From: Dokdonia pacifica
GTDB lineage: Bacteria; Bacteroidota; Bacteroidia; Flavobacteriales; Flavobacteriaceae
Direction of reading: 5' to 3'
NCBI RefSeq assembly: GCF_900188275.1
Contig: NZ_FZNY01000012.1
Span: forward strand, 59,161 to 123,160
DNA: 64,000 nucleotides
The position numbers were made by a program, and so were the translations under genes. The notes beneath the pieces were generated by a model. That model was not told the DNA's origin, did no database searches, and worked only from the letters and a program-made list of their open reading frames with translations. Below are positions 22,902 to 32,303 of this stretch, piece by piece (within the stretch, counting starts at the first letter, position 1; every line of letters begins with the position of its first letter).

Positions 22902-24385
22902 TACTTCTTTCTCAATACCCCATCTATCGCTCCCGTAACATCCTCAGAAACTTTCAAAAAGTAAATAGCCAATAGGTACCCAATACCTAATAGTACAGAC
23001 TTTACGACTATATTAATAAAAGGATGAAAGGAGAAATCCCAGAAATAAAAACCACAAAAGAAGGCAATTAATAATAGTAGTGTCTTAAGAGAGCCTTTCG
23101 TAAACGGTTGCATCTCAAACTTCTTATGAACGATATATATCTTACATAGCGTATAAAGCACCGAAGCTACAAACGTAGCAATCGCAGCACCATTAATTCC
23201 GTATATGGGTATAAAAATAGTATTAAGTACAATGGCAATTACCACTAACACCACCCCTAATACCAAAATGATTCTGTAATAATCACTATTGTATAAAATC
23301 GCATTATTAATGCCCAAACAATTATCTAATAATTTTGCAGCACCTATAAACAATACCACATAGAGTCCGCTTCTATAACTAGCGGTCACCATATCATATA
23401 AACTAGCCAAATTACACGTAATCAATAGAAACAATAAGGAAGCAATCACAAATAAGGTAAGCGAACTCTTATGATAGAGTTTACGCATATCGTCGTATCG
23501 TTTTTCATTAAGCATCTGCGCTACCATAGGATACGTAATTTGGTGCATTGCTCTGGCAGGAACAGCTATTACAGTGGCAATATAGATGGCTACACCGTAA
23601 AACGCCACATTCTCTATATTTTCATACAAGCCTAACATAAACTTATCTAAATCCAGTAATAAACTCGCTACAGAACCCGCAATAATAATAAGTATGGTGT
23701 ATTTTATAATAGAAATAAACCCTTGAGGTCGCTTTGAAGGATTACTAATACTTCGTATAGTATGCCTAATATACTTTGGTCTTTTAAGGCTAAACGCATA
23801 TAAGCTCATTACCAGCATACGAGAGACATAAACCCCGACAAGAAGTAATAAAAAAGTATGTATGGTTATGTTATCAAAAGCTAAAAGCACTAAGAGTATC
23901 GTAATTCCTAACCGATGGAATACTTCTTTCATAAAGTTCCCAAAAATGGTCTTAAACTGCACTTTTGACCAAGCAAAAAAGGCTTCAAAATAAGCCGAAG
24001 AAACTGCTATGATAAAGATATACCATACATAATCATAGACAATGGCATTCTTAGTAGCCAAAAAAGACGCTATCTGTTCATAAAAAAAGAAACAAATAAA
24101 AGTTCCTGGAATTGCAACTACTAGCGGCAATAAAAGCATCCAATTTAAAAAAACACTTTGTTCTTTATCTTGATAAGCAGAGTAAAATTTCACTAAGGTA
24201 TTCTGAACTCCAAACGCCATAAAAGGCATCAAGATCATAGCTGTAGACACAATAAAGCTCACCAAACCATAATAGGTTTCTGACATGAAATTGATATACA
24301 AATACAACGTATTAAGCGCACCTATTGCAAACCCTAAATAGGTTGTGAGTAGATTATTAAAAGATTGCTTAATGACAATACCCAT
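22901..24385 (-). CDS. Polysaccharide flippase, Wzx/MATE-like
   Basis: 494 residues with about 12-14 hydrophobic helices and no signal peptide. Starts MGIVIKQSFNNLLTTYLGFA, the usual opening of polysaccharide transporters of the MOP superfamily in this phylum. Predicted to flip lipid-linked sugars across the inner membrane. It is third in a minus-strand operon; its start lies 1 base after the stop of the glycosyltransferase gene. Confidence 0.85.
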   Translation of the reverse strand: MGIVIKQSFNNLLTTYLGFAIGALNTLYLYINFMSETYYGLVSFIVSTAMILMPFMAFGVQNTLVKFYSAYQDKEQSVFLNWMLLLPLVVAIPGTFICFFFYEQIASFLATKNAIVYDYVWYIFIIAVSSAYFEAFFAWSKVQFKTIFGNFMKEVFHRLGITILLVLLAFDNITIHTFLLLLVGVYVSRMLVMSLYAFSLKRPKYIRHTIRSISNPSKRPQGFISIIKYTILIIIAGSVASLLLDLDKFMLGLYENIENVAFYGVAIYIATVIAVPARAMHQITYPMVAQMLNEKRYDDMRKLYHKSSLTLFVIASLLFLLITCNLASLYDMVTASYRSGLYVVLFIGAAKLLDNCLGINNAILYNSDYYRIILVLGVVLVVIAIVLNTIFIPIYGINGAAIATFVASVLYTLCKIYIVHKKFEMQPFTKGSLKTLLLLIAFFCGFYFWDFSFHPFINIVVKSVLLGIGYLLAIYFLKVSEDVTGAIDGVLRKK

Positions 24386-24386
24386 A

Positions 24387-25694
24387 TTATAATTGATGAA
24401 TAAGTGTTGCTAATGTATGGGTTAATTCTTTACGATGGTATTTTGAGATTGCCTCTTCATTACTTTCGGTATCATTAGAAGCTTTATAATTTTCAAATAA
24501 TGTTATTAAAACCTTCTCTAATGATTCTTCCTGATCATAATCTAAATAATAACCGCTTTTAGTCGAGGTAATAATCTCTCCCACATCTGCATTTTTGGGA
24601 CCTATTCCCAAAATAGGACGTTTCGCCGCAAGGTATTCAAAAACTTTCCCTGGGATGATTCCTTTCGTAATTTCGGCATTAATTTCAATAAGCAATAAAA
24701 CTGCGGCTTGTTGTTGTAATTTGATAGCCTCTTGATGTGAGACATATCCAACAAGTGTGAGGTATTTTTCTAGTCCGTGATTTTTAATAGTATCTATTAC
24801 TTCTTGACTTACTTTTCCAACAAGTTTTAAACTAAAATGTGCTGCAAACGGATCATGTTCTTTCACCAGTTTTGCGAATACTTTCCAGAGTATTATTGGG
24901 TTTCTATCTGACAATAATGAACCGATATGGGATACTGTAAACTTCTCATCGCTGTCTACTGCTTCCGTATGTGAAGTATCAAAACCATTGGTGATCACGG
25001 TAATAGGTTGTTGAGTAATTGCACGAAACTCTTTCTTTGTGGTTGGACTTGTGACAATTACATGATCGGCTGTTTCTAAAACATTGCGTTCTAAGTTCTT
25101 ATGCTTCCGCTTTGTTTTAGCGGTCATCTTTAGTTTATCATGGTAGCCTATTGTTGTCCAAGGATCTCTAAAATCGGTGATCCATTGTAATTTTCTAGAG
25201 CTTTCTGCGGTAATTTTCGCTTTAAGCTGTAAACCAATTAAATGCATACTATGAGGTGGTCCCGTTGTTATAACTGTATTAATAGCGTGCTCCTTCATAT
25301 AGTTTTCAAGAAATGTAACCGAAGGTTGTACCCAACCTACACGCGCATCGGGCACAAAAAAATTACCCCGTATATATAGTAACAATCGTTGTATAAGAGA
25401 TTGTTTGGTGTTCTTAGGTACAATACCTGCACTAATGGTTTGGGTTTGCTTTCGCGAAAGCATACTCGCAAAGCGGTACGGTTCTTTGATAGGACGTTTA
25501 ATAATCGTTACCGAATCAGGTACCTCATCAAGCATCGAAGTATCTACGATGGGATAATTTGGATTTTCTGGTGTGTAGACGATAGGTTCTATATCAAAAT
25601 CAGATAAGTACTTTACAAATTTAAGCCATCGTTGTACACCAGGTCCTCCAGCAGGAGGCCAGTAATAACAAATGATAAGTACTTTTTTTGACAT
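24387..25694 (-). CDS. GT4-type glycosyltransferase
   Basis: 435 residues. The N-terminus KVLIICYYWPPAGGPGVQRW has the Gly-rich donor/acceptor loop of GT-B enzymes. DFRDPW and later ITNGFDTSH, then GYVSHQEAIKLQQQAAVLLL and IPGKVFEYLAAKRPILGIGP carry the GT4 C-terminal pattern (E-x7-E-like region). Predicted to add a sugar to a surface glycan; acceptor unknown. The iterated palindrome at 25448 encodes LSRK in the N-terminal domain. Confidence 0.88.
   Translation of the reverse strand: MSKKVLIICYYWPPAGGPGVQRWLKFVKYLSDFDIEPIVYTPENPNYPIVDTSMLDEVPDSVTIIKRPIKEPYRFASMLSRKQTQTISAGIVPKNTKQSLIQRLLLYIRGNFFVPDARVGWVQPSVTFLENYMKEHAINTVITTGPPHSMHLIGLQLKAKITAESSRKLQWITDFRDPWTTIGYHDKLKMTAKTKRKHKNLERNVLETADHVIVTSPTTKKEFRAITQQPITVITNGFDTSHTEAVDSDEKFTVSHIGSLLSDRNPIILWKVFAKLVKEHDPFAAHFSLKLVGKVSQEVIDTIKNHGLEKYLTLVGYVSHQEAIKLQQQAAVLLLIEINAEITKGIIPGKVFEYLAAKRPILGIGPKNADVGEIITSTKSGYYLDYDQEESLEKVLITLFENYKASNDTESNEEAISKYHRKELTHTLATLIHQL
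25448..25461. repeat. Iterated palindrome inside the glycosyltransferase gene
   Basis: Perfect 14-bp core, read on the coding strand as (M)LSRK(Q). Confidence 0.9.
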
Positions 25695-25700
25695 GACTAT

Positions 25701-28136
25701 TTATGCTTCGTCTTCAGTCACATCCTGATCCCTCTTTCTAAAACTCATATAGAAACCTCCAAAAACAATAAGTAACAATATGATAGAACTTGATAGGGTA
25801 ATCATGCTTCCTTTTTTAACCACTGGAGGATCAAATGTAAATTGAATATCATGTGTTCCCTTAGGTACTTTAAGACCTCGTAACATATAATTAGTTTCTA
25901 CGATAGGTGTTTCTTGTCCATCTATTGTAGCCACCCAACCATTCTTATAAAAGGCTTCAGAAAAAACGGCAAATCCATCTTGACTGTTGGTTGCTTTATA
26001 AGACATCGCATTGGGAGATGCTTTGATTAATTCGATAGTTGAAAGACTATCTTTTTTAGGTGTATAACTCCCTAACGCATCTTGGTATGCATTTCTTATA
26101 ACTGCTGTTTTCTTTGTGTCTATCTCATCTAATGCATCATATACCTCATTGTAATCAGGTACTAATTGAAGTTCTTCTACAAACCACGCAGGACCATTTA
26201 CATATGGGTTACGTTGTGCATACATATTGCCCTCATTTTCCTGAATAATATACTTTACATTCAGCATATTTAATACGCCTATTTTACCCGTAATGATTTT
26301 TTCATACATATCTTCCATACGCTGAGGACGCACGGCAGAATAACCATTCAAAGAATTAAAGAAGTAGGATGTATGTGAGTTATTAAATCCTCTAAATTGA
26401 TCTAGTACTCTAAAATACCCATCGTCTTTTAAAATAGTTTCGTCGGCAGGTGTTGGCACAAAGTATTCTCTATATTCTCTTTCTGAAATAAAGTTTTCTT
26501 CATTTACACTTCGTCTATCTACCGCTACGAGATCCAAAACCACAAAAAGTCCAATGAGAACAATAGCGATATTTTCTGATAGTTTCTTTTTAAAGGTAAG
26601 CCACAATACACCGGCAACACCCAATATAAATAGAAACGAACGCAGACTATCACTTTTTAAAGCATTAAGACGATCTTCTTTAATTGCATTTAAAATAGGT
26701 GCTTGTTCTCCTACAGCCATTCCCGCTTCTCTAGACGAACGTAAATCAAACAAACTACCTCCAAATAGATAAAACAGTAAACATAAGCCTCCTAAAATTC
26801 CAGAAGTGATGTATAATTTTTTAAGGCGTTCTTTTTGATTTTCTTTATCATTAAAGAATCTATATAAACCAAAAACAGCGGCAATTGGAACAAGTAATTC
26901 CAAAATCGCTTGGATACTTGATACAGCTCTAAACTTATTATAAAACGGAACAAAATCTATAAAGAAACGCGTAAGTCCTTCAAAATTCTTTCCCCAACTA
27001 AGCATTAAAGAAAGTACCATCCCTCCTACTAGCCACCATCGCAAGCGACCTTTTACCAGCAATAAGCCTAGTAATGCCATAAAAACAACGGTAATTCCTA
27101 GATAAGGCGGTGCTTCTACAAAAGGTTGTTCTCCCCAATATAACGGAACTCCAGAGTAGTATTTTGCCTCTGTAGGGGAAGCCCCTAATTCTATATATTT
27201 ATTATAAAGTGCCGATTCATTTCCTAAATCTGATGCCCTACCCGCTCCAAATAGTTTAGGTACTAATAAGTTGAGGGATTCCATCTTCCCATAACTATAT
27301 TCGGTGATATAGTCATATGACAAACCATCACTTTTATCACCTCCAAGTGTATTTTTAGGTTGTAGTAATTTCTCTCCTCGTATACTCGTTTTTGCATATT
27401 CTACTGTAGAAAGTAAAGTCGTAGCATTAGTCGCCAGTCCTAATAACACAGCAGCTATTAATACACCTACGGACTTAAAGAAATGAGGAATCTCTTTTTT
27501 CTTATAAGCATCTACCAGATAAGCAATCCCCATAATAACAACAGCAAGTCCTAGATAATAGGTCATCTGATAATGATTTGCTTGTACCTCTAGCCCCATC
27601 GCAAGAGCTGTAAGTATAAAACCCCATAGGTATCGCTTTTGAAAGGTGAGTATAATACCCGACAAGACCAATGGAAAGTAAGCAATCGCATGCGCTTTTG
27701 AATTATGCCCTACCCCAATAATAATAATCAGATAGGTAGAAAGTCCAAATGCCAAAGCCCCAATCACAGCATATTTCCAAGGGACACGCATCACCAACAT
27801 TAATATATAGAAACTCAAGAAGTATAAAAACAAATAATCGGCTGGACGTGGTAAAAACCGAATAAGTTTATCCAATTTATCCATATAATCATGTGGAAAC
27901 TTAGCACCCATTTGATACGTGGGCATTCCTCCATACGCACTATTAGTCCAGTAGGTTTCTTCTCCCGTTTGTAATCTGTGATCATTCTGTTGTTTTGCCA
28001 TACCCTCGTATAGCTTGATATCATTCTGGTAAATCATTTTACCCGATAATACAGGATTGAAATACAGCAATGAAATCACTATAAATCCAAAAACAACAAA
28101 AAGATGTGGTAAGAAACGCTTGAATTGAAAATTCAT
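25701..28136 (-). CDS. YfhO-family membrane protein
   Basis: 811 residues with many hydrophobic helices in the first 520 residues and a long extracytoplasmic C-terminal part, ending with one more helix (MITLSSSIILLLIVFGGFYM). GVGHNSKAHAIAYFPLVLSG and YGGMPTYQMGAKFPHDYMD are typical of the YfhO family, GT-C-like proteins that glycosylate lipoteichoic acid in Gram-positives and have an unknown role in Bacteroidota. First gene of the operon with the glycosyltransferase and the flippase. A TATTTTTG -7 box lies on the minus strand at 28160-28167. Confidence 0.85.
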   Translation of the reverse strand: MNFQFKRFLPHLFVVFGFIVISLLYFNPVLSGKMIYQNDIKLYEGMAKQQNDHRLQTGEETYWTNSAYGGMPTYQMGAKFPHDYMDKLDKLIRFLPRPADYLFLYFLSFYILMLVMRVPWKYAVIGALAFGLSTYLIIIIGVGHNSKAHAIAYFPLVLSGIILTFQKRYLWGFILTALAMGLEVQANHYQMTYYLGLAVVIMGIAYLVDAYKKKEIPHFFKSVGVLIAAVLLGLATNATTLLSTVEYAKTSIRGEKLLQPKNTLGGDKSDGLSYDYITEYSYGKMESLNLLVPKLFGAGRASDLGNESALYNKYIELGASPTEAKYYSGVPLYWGEQPFVEAPPYLGITVVFMALLGLLLVKGRLRWWLVGGMVLSLMLSWGKNFEGLTRFFIDFVPFYNKFRAVSSIQAILELLVPIAAVFGLYRFFNDKENQKERLKKLYITSGILGGLCLLFYLFGGSLFDLRSSREAGMAVGEQAPILNAIKEDRLNALKSDSLRSFLFILGVAGVLWLTFKKKLSENIAIVLIGLFVVLDLVAVDRRSVNEENFISEREYREYFVPTPADETILKDDGYFRVLDQFRGFNNSHTSYFFNSLNGYSAVRPQRMEDMYEKIITGKIGVLNMLNVKYIIQENEGNMYAQRNPYVNGPAWFVEELQLVPDYNEVYDALDEIDTKKTAVIRNAYQDALGSYTPKKDSLSTIELIKASPNAMSYKATNSQDGFAVFSEAFYKNGWVATIDGQETPIVETNYMLRGLKVPKGTHDIQFTFDPPVVKKGSMITLSSSIILLLIVFGGFYMSFRKRDQDVTEDEA

Positions 28137-28159
28137 ATAAGTGGCTTAAAGTATACAAA

Positions 28160-28167
28160 CAAAAATA
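28160..28167 (-). promoter_or_regulatory. -7 box for the YfhO-glycosyltransferase-flippase operon
   Basis: Minus strand TATTTTTG, 23 bases before the YfhO start codon. Confidence 0.45.
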
Positions 28168-28217
28168 ACAGAAAAAAGAAGAAGATACACTACGGTATGC
28201 TACTACATTCTCAAATG

Positions 28218-28700
28218 CTATTGATAATTAATAGTCCATTCAAAATCTAATACATCGCTCAAGCTATTAAGACTTGTATCAGATATAGTTTTAAACATAA
28301 ATTTAATTAAAACGAATCTGAAAAATAATATCAATCCAAATCCCATTACATAAAAAGCAGGAGGAAAATTTTTAGCACCTAGCAAAAGAGGTAGCAATAT
28401 TGCTATACTAAAGACAAAAAGAAAAATACTTATTAATAATTTTAAGGGTTTATAAATTTCAACTTTCACATACCCCTTTCCATCTTGTATATCTCCTTTC
28501 ATTACGCATAAAGGTCGCTTACTAACTGCAGAAGAAATTAATTGAAACTGATTTCCCGTAATGATTCCTATAAAAGATTTATCTGTATGTTGAGAGGTTA
28601 AATTTTCAGATCTTTCGGTTTTACGCTGTAAACGTTCTAACGATTCTATTTGTTTTCCATGTAATTTAAACGTGCGCTCTTTAGTGGGAAAAAATGTCAT
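28218..28700 (-). CDS. Membrane protein of unknown function
   Basis: 160 residues from ATG at 28700; a TTG seven codons upstream is possible but less likely. A basic N-terminal half (FPTKERTFKLHGKQIESLER) and two transmembrane helices near 95-140 (LLISIFLFVFSIAILLPLLL and FYVMGFGLILFFRFVLIKFM). I recognise no family. It lies between the glycan operon and the DUF4834 gene, from which an iterated palindrome separates it. Confidence 0.6.
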   Translation of the reverse strand: MTFFPTKERTFKLHGKQIESLERLQRKTERSENLTSQHTDKSFIGIITGNQFQLISSAVSKRPLCVMKGDIQDGKGYVKVEIYKPLKLLISIFLFVFSIAILLPLLLGAKNFPPAFYVMGFGLILFFRFVLIKFMFKTISDTSLNSLSDVLDFEWTINYQ

Positions 28701-28741
28701 TCTAGTAGAATCTCTAATCAATAATGGTGAAGGATGTAGGG

Positions 28742-28761
28742 TACGCTTTCGCGAAAGCGTA
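28742..28761. repeat. Iterated palindrome, intergenic copy
   Basis: Perfect 20-bp palindrome between the unknown membrane gene and the DUF4834 gene, both on the minus strand, ending 7 bases from the DUF4834 stop codon. Confidence 0.9.
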
Positions 28762-28768
28762 TAAAGAA

Positions 28769-29029
28769 TTAATCAATCTCTTCGAAATCAATATATTCTC
28801 CTACTACTTTTTTAGATTTTTTTTCAACAGGCTGTGGTTCAGGAGTTGCTTGCTCTTGATAACCTCCAAAGCCCTTAAAAGCAGTCTCCATTTTTTGTCC
28901 TGCTTTCATCGCAATGTAGCGCATAAGATACGGTAATAGTAGTTTTGCTAAAAAACGTAGTACCACATATACCAAGACGATGATTAAAACCGTTTTAAAA
29001 AAACCATCTAGTGCTGAAAGTAAAAGCAT
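28769..29029 (-). CDS. DUF4834 family protein
   Basis: 86 residues: one N-terminal transmembrane helix (FKTVLIIVLVYVVLRFLAKL), a Pro/Lys-rich linker and the conserved C-terminal VVGEYIDFEEID. This matches the small DUF4834 proteins of Bacteroidota. Function unknown. Confidence 0.8.
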   Translation of the reverse strand: MLLLSALDGFFKTVLIIVLVYVVLRFLAKLLLPYLMRYIAMKAGQKMETAFKGFGGYQEQATPEPQPVEKKSKKVVGEYIDFEEID

Positions 29030-29131
29030 TGTTTGAAATTTTAGTTTAAAAACTGCTCAAAGAAAGCCTAATAAGTCATCTATCAAGAAACTGATTTTTG
29101 AATTTTAGGGCAAACCATAGAGCATTAAATC

Positions 29132-29144
29132 TCGATTATCGAGT
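29132..29144. repeat. CTCGATTATCGAG inverted repeat
   Basis: Near-perfect 13-bp palindrome also found at about 16256-16268. Flanks are partly alike: a purine-rich block, then TAA/TAAG-TCTCGATTATCGAGTA, and A-rich DNA after. Confidence 0.55.
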
Positions 29145-29207
29145 AAAATTAGGGAATATGATTAATAACAACTCCCTAATAAAGCATAAAAAAATGATAA
29201 ATTCTTA

Positions 29208-29215
29208 TATATTTG
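29208..29215 (+). promoter_or_regulatory. -7 box for the outer-membrane channel gene
   Basis: TATATTTG (TAnnTTTG), 19 bases before the ATG at 29235. Confidence 0.5.
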
Positions 29216-29234
29216 AACGCTAACTCCAATCAAC

Positions 29235-30257
29235 ATGTGCAAACCTATTCATAGACTACTCCCATTTTTATGCCTCATCGCAAGCATAACAATGTATGGT
29301 CAATATACTGAGACGATTAACTCAAACCGTCCTGGGGAATCTCAAGGGGCATTTTCTGTAGGAACTCAGGTCTTACAAGTTGAAACTGGACTTGATTTAG
29401 GAAATGATACGCATAGCCTTCTAAATACAGATATAGATATCACTGGTTTTAATTTAGATTTGAGATATGGTTTCTGGAAAGAAGCTTTAGAAATAAGTTC
29501 TTTTTTTAGATATCAATCCAATAATATTGCATTTACTACTGGAAGTTCTGATCCCCGAAGAGTGAGTGGGATAGAAAATTTACAGTTAGGTGCCAAATAT
29601 CTTATTTATGATCCCTATAAAAAAGGAGAAGATGAACCTAATTTGTATTCATATCATGCCAATTTTAAATTTAAATGGAAAACATTAATTCCTGCTATTT
29701 CTGTATATGCAGGGGGTGTTTTTGACTTTACAAATGATTTGGATACACGACGTCCAGATGGTATAAGTCCTAATATTGCGATTATTACTCAAAATAATTG
29801 GGGTCGTTGGGTATGGGTAAATAATATTATCGCAGATCGAGTTACGAGTGAGTTTCCGGGATACTCTTGGATTACAACTATGACACATTCATTCAATCCT
29901 AAAATAGCAGCCTTTTTTGAGTATCAATTGATTACAGGAGATTTGTATGCTGATAATTTAATACGAGGTGGTGGTGCTTATTTAATTACTAAAAACTTAC
30001 AAGTAGATATAAGTGGATTAATTAATTTTAAAGACACGCCTTCTCGATGGAATATTGCTACGGGACTTTCTTGGCGATTGGATTTACATAAAAAAGATGA
30101 ACGCATAGAAGATACTAGTGGAGATGAAGACGAAGATGGAAAGAAAAAGAAAAAATCGGCTTCTCAGCGACAAGCAGAGAAGATAAATAAGAAGAATAAG
30201 AAAAAAAGAAGAGATAGCGTTGACCCAGATGGTGGAGACGATGGTGATAATTTATAA
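29235..30257 (+). CDS. Outer-membrane beta-barrel protein, MetA-phenol-degradation/transporter-like
   Basis: 340 residues with a signal peptide (LLPFLCLIASITMYGQ). The start ETINSNRPGESQGAFSVGTQ and alternating strands (VETGLDLG, LDLRYGFWKEALEISSFFRY, LQLGAKYLIY) match the 'transporter' outer-membrane family related to Phenol_MetA_deg. The C-terminal 50 residues are a highly charged tail (DEDEDGKKKKKSASQRQAEK), unusual for a barrel, probably periplasmic. Substrate unknown. Followed 18 bases later by an acetyltransferase-like gene. Confidence 0.75.
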   Translation: MCKPIHRLLPFLCLIASITMYGQYTETINSNRPGESQGAFSVGTQVLQVETGLDLGNDTHSLLNTDIDITGFNLDLRYGFWKEALEISSFFRYQSNNIAFTTGSSDPRRVSGIENLQLGAKYLIYDPYKKGEDEPNLYSYHANFKFKWKTLIPAISVYAGGVFDFTNDLDTRRPDGISPNIAIITQNNWGRWVWVNNIIADRVTSEFPGYSWITTMTHSFNPKIAAFFEYQLITGDLYADNLIRGGGAYLITKNLQVDISGLINFKDTPSRWNIATGLSWRLDLHKKDERIEDTSGDEDEDGKKKKKSASQRQAEKINKKNKKKRRDSVDPDGGDDGDNL

Positions 30258-30275
30258 ACAGACGTATTTGACTAC

Positions 30276-31400
30276 ATGATTACCCTTAAAGAAATGAAAA
30301 CCTCTGCGGAACTTAAACAGTTTGTTAAGTACCCGTTTTTATTATATAAGAATGAACCTAATTGGGTACCCCCTATCATTGCTGATGAATTAGATAGCAT
30401 GGATCCAACAAAAAATCCTGTTTTTAAAAACGCAGAAGCACGGTACTTTATAGCCTATAAAGATAATGCTCCTGTAGGACGTATCTGTACTATTATAAAT
30501 CATATAGAGGTTAAAGAGCAAGGAAAACCAAAGATGCGTTTTGGGTGGTTTGATGTGATAGATGATATCGAAGTAACCAAAATATTACTAGACAAAGTAC
30601 GTGAGATAGGAAAAGCGCATCAACTTGAATATATGGAAGGGCCTGTAGGTTTTTCTAATATGGAGAAAGCTGGTCTTCTTGTAGAAGGATATGAATACCT
30701 AAATACCATGATCACATGGTACAATCACGCATATTATAAAGATCATTTTGAACAATTAGGATTTGAAAAAGCAGCAGAATGGGTAGAGTTTAAAATAAAG
30801 ATTGACCCGCCTGATAAGCAAAATCCTAAAGTCAAAAAATTTGCTGATATCATCGCAAAGCGATATGATCTTACACCTTTACAGTTTAAAACTTCTAATG
30901 AAATTAAACCGTATGTAGATGAGATGTTTGGTTTATTAAATAAAACCTATGACAAGCTATCTACCTTTGTACCTATTCAACAATATCAAATAGATCACTA
31001 CAAAGAAAAATATCTAAAATACGTACATCCAGATTTTATAAAATGTGTTCAAGATAAAGACGGAAATTTAGTTGCCTTTGCTATTACAATGCCTTCTTTT
31101 TCTAAAGCACTTAAAAAAGCAAACGGAAAACTGTTTCCTTTTGGTTTTTATCACTTATTAAAAGCTAAAAATAAAACAAGTACTGCAGCATTTTATCTTA
31201 TAGGAATTGATCCCGAATATCAAAATAAAGGAGTAACTGCTGTGATTTTTCAAATGATGCAAGATCTATTTAATAATAGAGGGATTACTGACGTAGAAAC
31301 CAATCCGGAATTAGAAGAAAACAAAGCGATACAACAGCTCTGGAAAAATTATGAGCATGAGTTGCATAAACGTAGAAGAACCTACAGAAAGGATCTCTAA
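30276..31400 (+). CDS. GNAT-family acyltransferase-like protein (long form)
   Basis: 374 residues. N-terminus VKYPFLLYKNEPNWVPPIIA is the signature of a long GNAT-like family widespread in bacteria. Two halves: the first holds FIAYKDNAPVGRICTIINH and MEGPVGFSNMEKAGLLVEGY; the second ends with AAFYLIGIDPEYQNKGVTAV, an acetyl-CoA-binding loop (Q/R-x-x-G-x-G/A-like, here QNKGVT). Substrate unknown. A tail-to-tail neighbour lies 5 bases away. Confidence 0.78.
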   Translation: MITLKEMKTSAELKQFVKYPFLLYKNEPNWVPPIIADELDSMDPTKNPVFKNAEARYFIAYKDNAPVGRICTIINHIEVKEQGKPKMRFGWFDVIDDIEVTKILLDKVREIGKAHQLEYMEGPVGFSNMEKAGLLVEGYEYLNTMITWYNHAYYKDHFEQLGFEKAAEWVEFKIKIDPPDKQNPKVKKFADIIAKRYDLTPLQFKTSNEIKPYVDEMFGLLNKTYDKLSTFVPIQQYQIDHYKEKYLKYVHPDFIKCVQDKDGNLVAFAITMPSFSKALKKANGKLFPFGFYHLLKAKNKTSTAAFYLIGIDPEYQNKGVTAVIFQMMQDLFNNRGITDVETNPELEENKAIQQLWKNYEHELHKRRRTYRKDL

Positions 31401-31405
31401 CTACC

Positions 31406-32191
31406 TTATTCTAAAATTTCAATCTCTACCCTCCTATCATATTTACTTCCTTTTCCTAAAGGTTCTAGATATGCTCTCCCTTCATATGTCAATCTATCGT
31501 TAGAAATTCCTCTTTGTATTAGATAATCATAGATAGCCTTAGCTCTATCTTTAGAAAGGGTAAATGTATTTGTTATATTATTTAATCCATCATCACTAGA
31601 GGGTGTCTCTCCATGACAACATATATGTCCAATGAGATGAATACGTATATTTTTATGTGTATTCAAATAGGTATGTAACTCCTGAAGTGCAACCGTACTT
31701 TCTGGTAAAATACGATCAGTACCGCCTACAAAGAGAATTCCTTTTAATACAGCTTTATCTCCAACCTCTAAAGCAGAAAGATCGTTAATAGTTACATCCT
31801 TAGTTACCTCTTTAGTACTAACCTCTTCTACTACATCTATATATGAAAATATAATATCTACTCGCCTATTTTGTGCAGAAGTGCTTTCTAACTCCCCAAA
31901 ACCCTGAGTTTTCACTATAGTCTCTTCATCAAATAAGGAAGCAACCTTCATTGCTCGTTTTTTTGATAAGTTTAAATTATATCTATCGGTTCCATATGCA
32001 TTTGCATATCCTTCTATACGTATCATTACAGAATCCGATACGGCAATCACCTGCTTTATACTATCAATCTTTTTATAATGCGTATCAGTAAGTTCATACA
32101 TATCATTTTCATAATACAAACGTACTTTATGTTCCGTTTGTGCTAACACAACAAAGGGGAAACACAAGCATATAAAATGAAGAAACCTCAT
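31406..32191 (-). CDS. Secreted protein with two OmpA-type domains
   Basis: 261 residues with a signal peptide ending VVLAQ. Two OmpA/MotB-like peptidoglycan-binding domains in tandem: residues about 25-120 (YENDMYELTDTHYKKIDSIK, IEGYANAYGTDRYNLNLSKK, SAQNRRVDIIF) and about 150-261 (ILFVGGTDRILPESTVALQE, LIGHICCHG, NTFTLSKDRAKAIYDYLIQR, YDRRVEIEIL). No barrel or other domain is present. Two copies in one short protein are uncommon. The Cys-Cys in GHICCHG sits where single-domain proteins have Thr or Asp. Confidence 0.8.
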   Translation of the reverse strand: MRFLHFICLCFPFVVLAQTEHKVRLYYENDMYELTDTHYKKIDSIKQVIAVSDSVMIRIEGYANAYGTDRYNLNLSKKRAMKVASLFDEETIVKTQGFGELESTSAQNRRVDIIFSYIDVVEEVSTKEVTKDVTINDLSALEVGDKAVLKGILFVGGTDRILPESTVALQELHTYLNTHKNIRIHLIGHICCHGETPSSDDGLNNITNTFTLSKDRAKAIYDYLIQRGISNDRLTYEGRAYLEPLGKGSKYDRRVEIEILE

Positions 32192-32303
32192 AGAAATGAT
32201 TTCTTTACAAACGAGATAATTACAGACATAGTATATGTAATAAGCCTTTAAAAAATAAGTAAAACCAAAACTCTTTTATATCTTAGCTATCTAACCTATT
32301 AAC

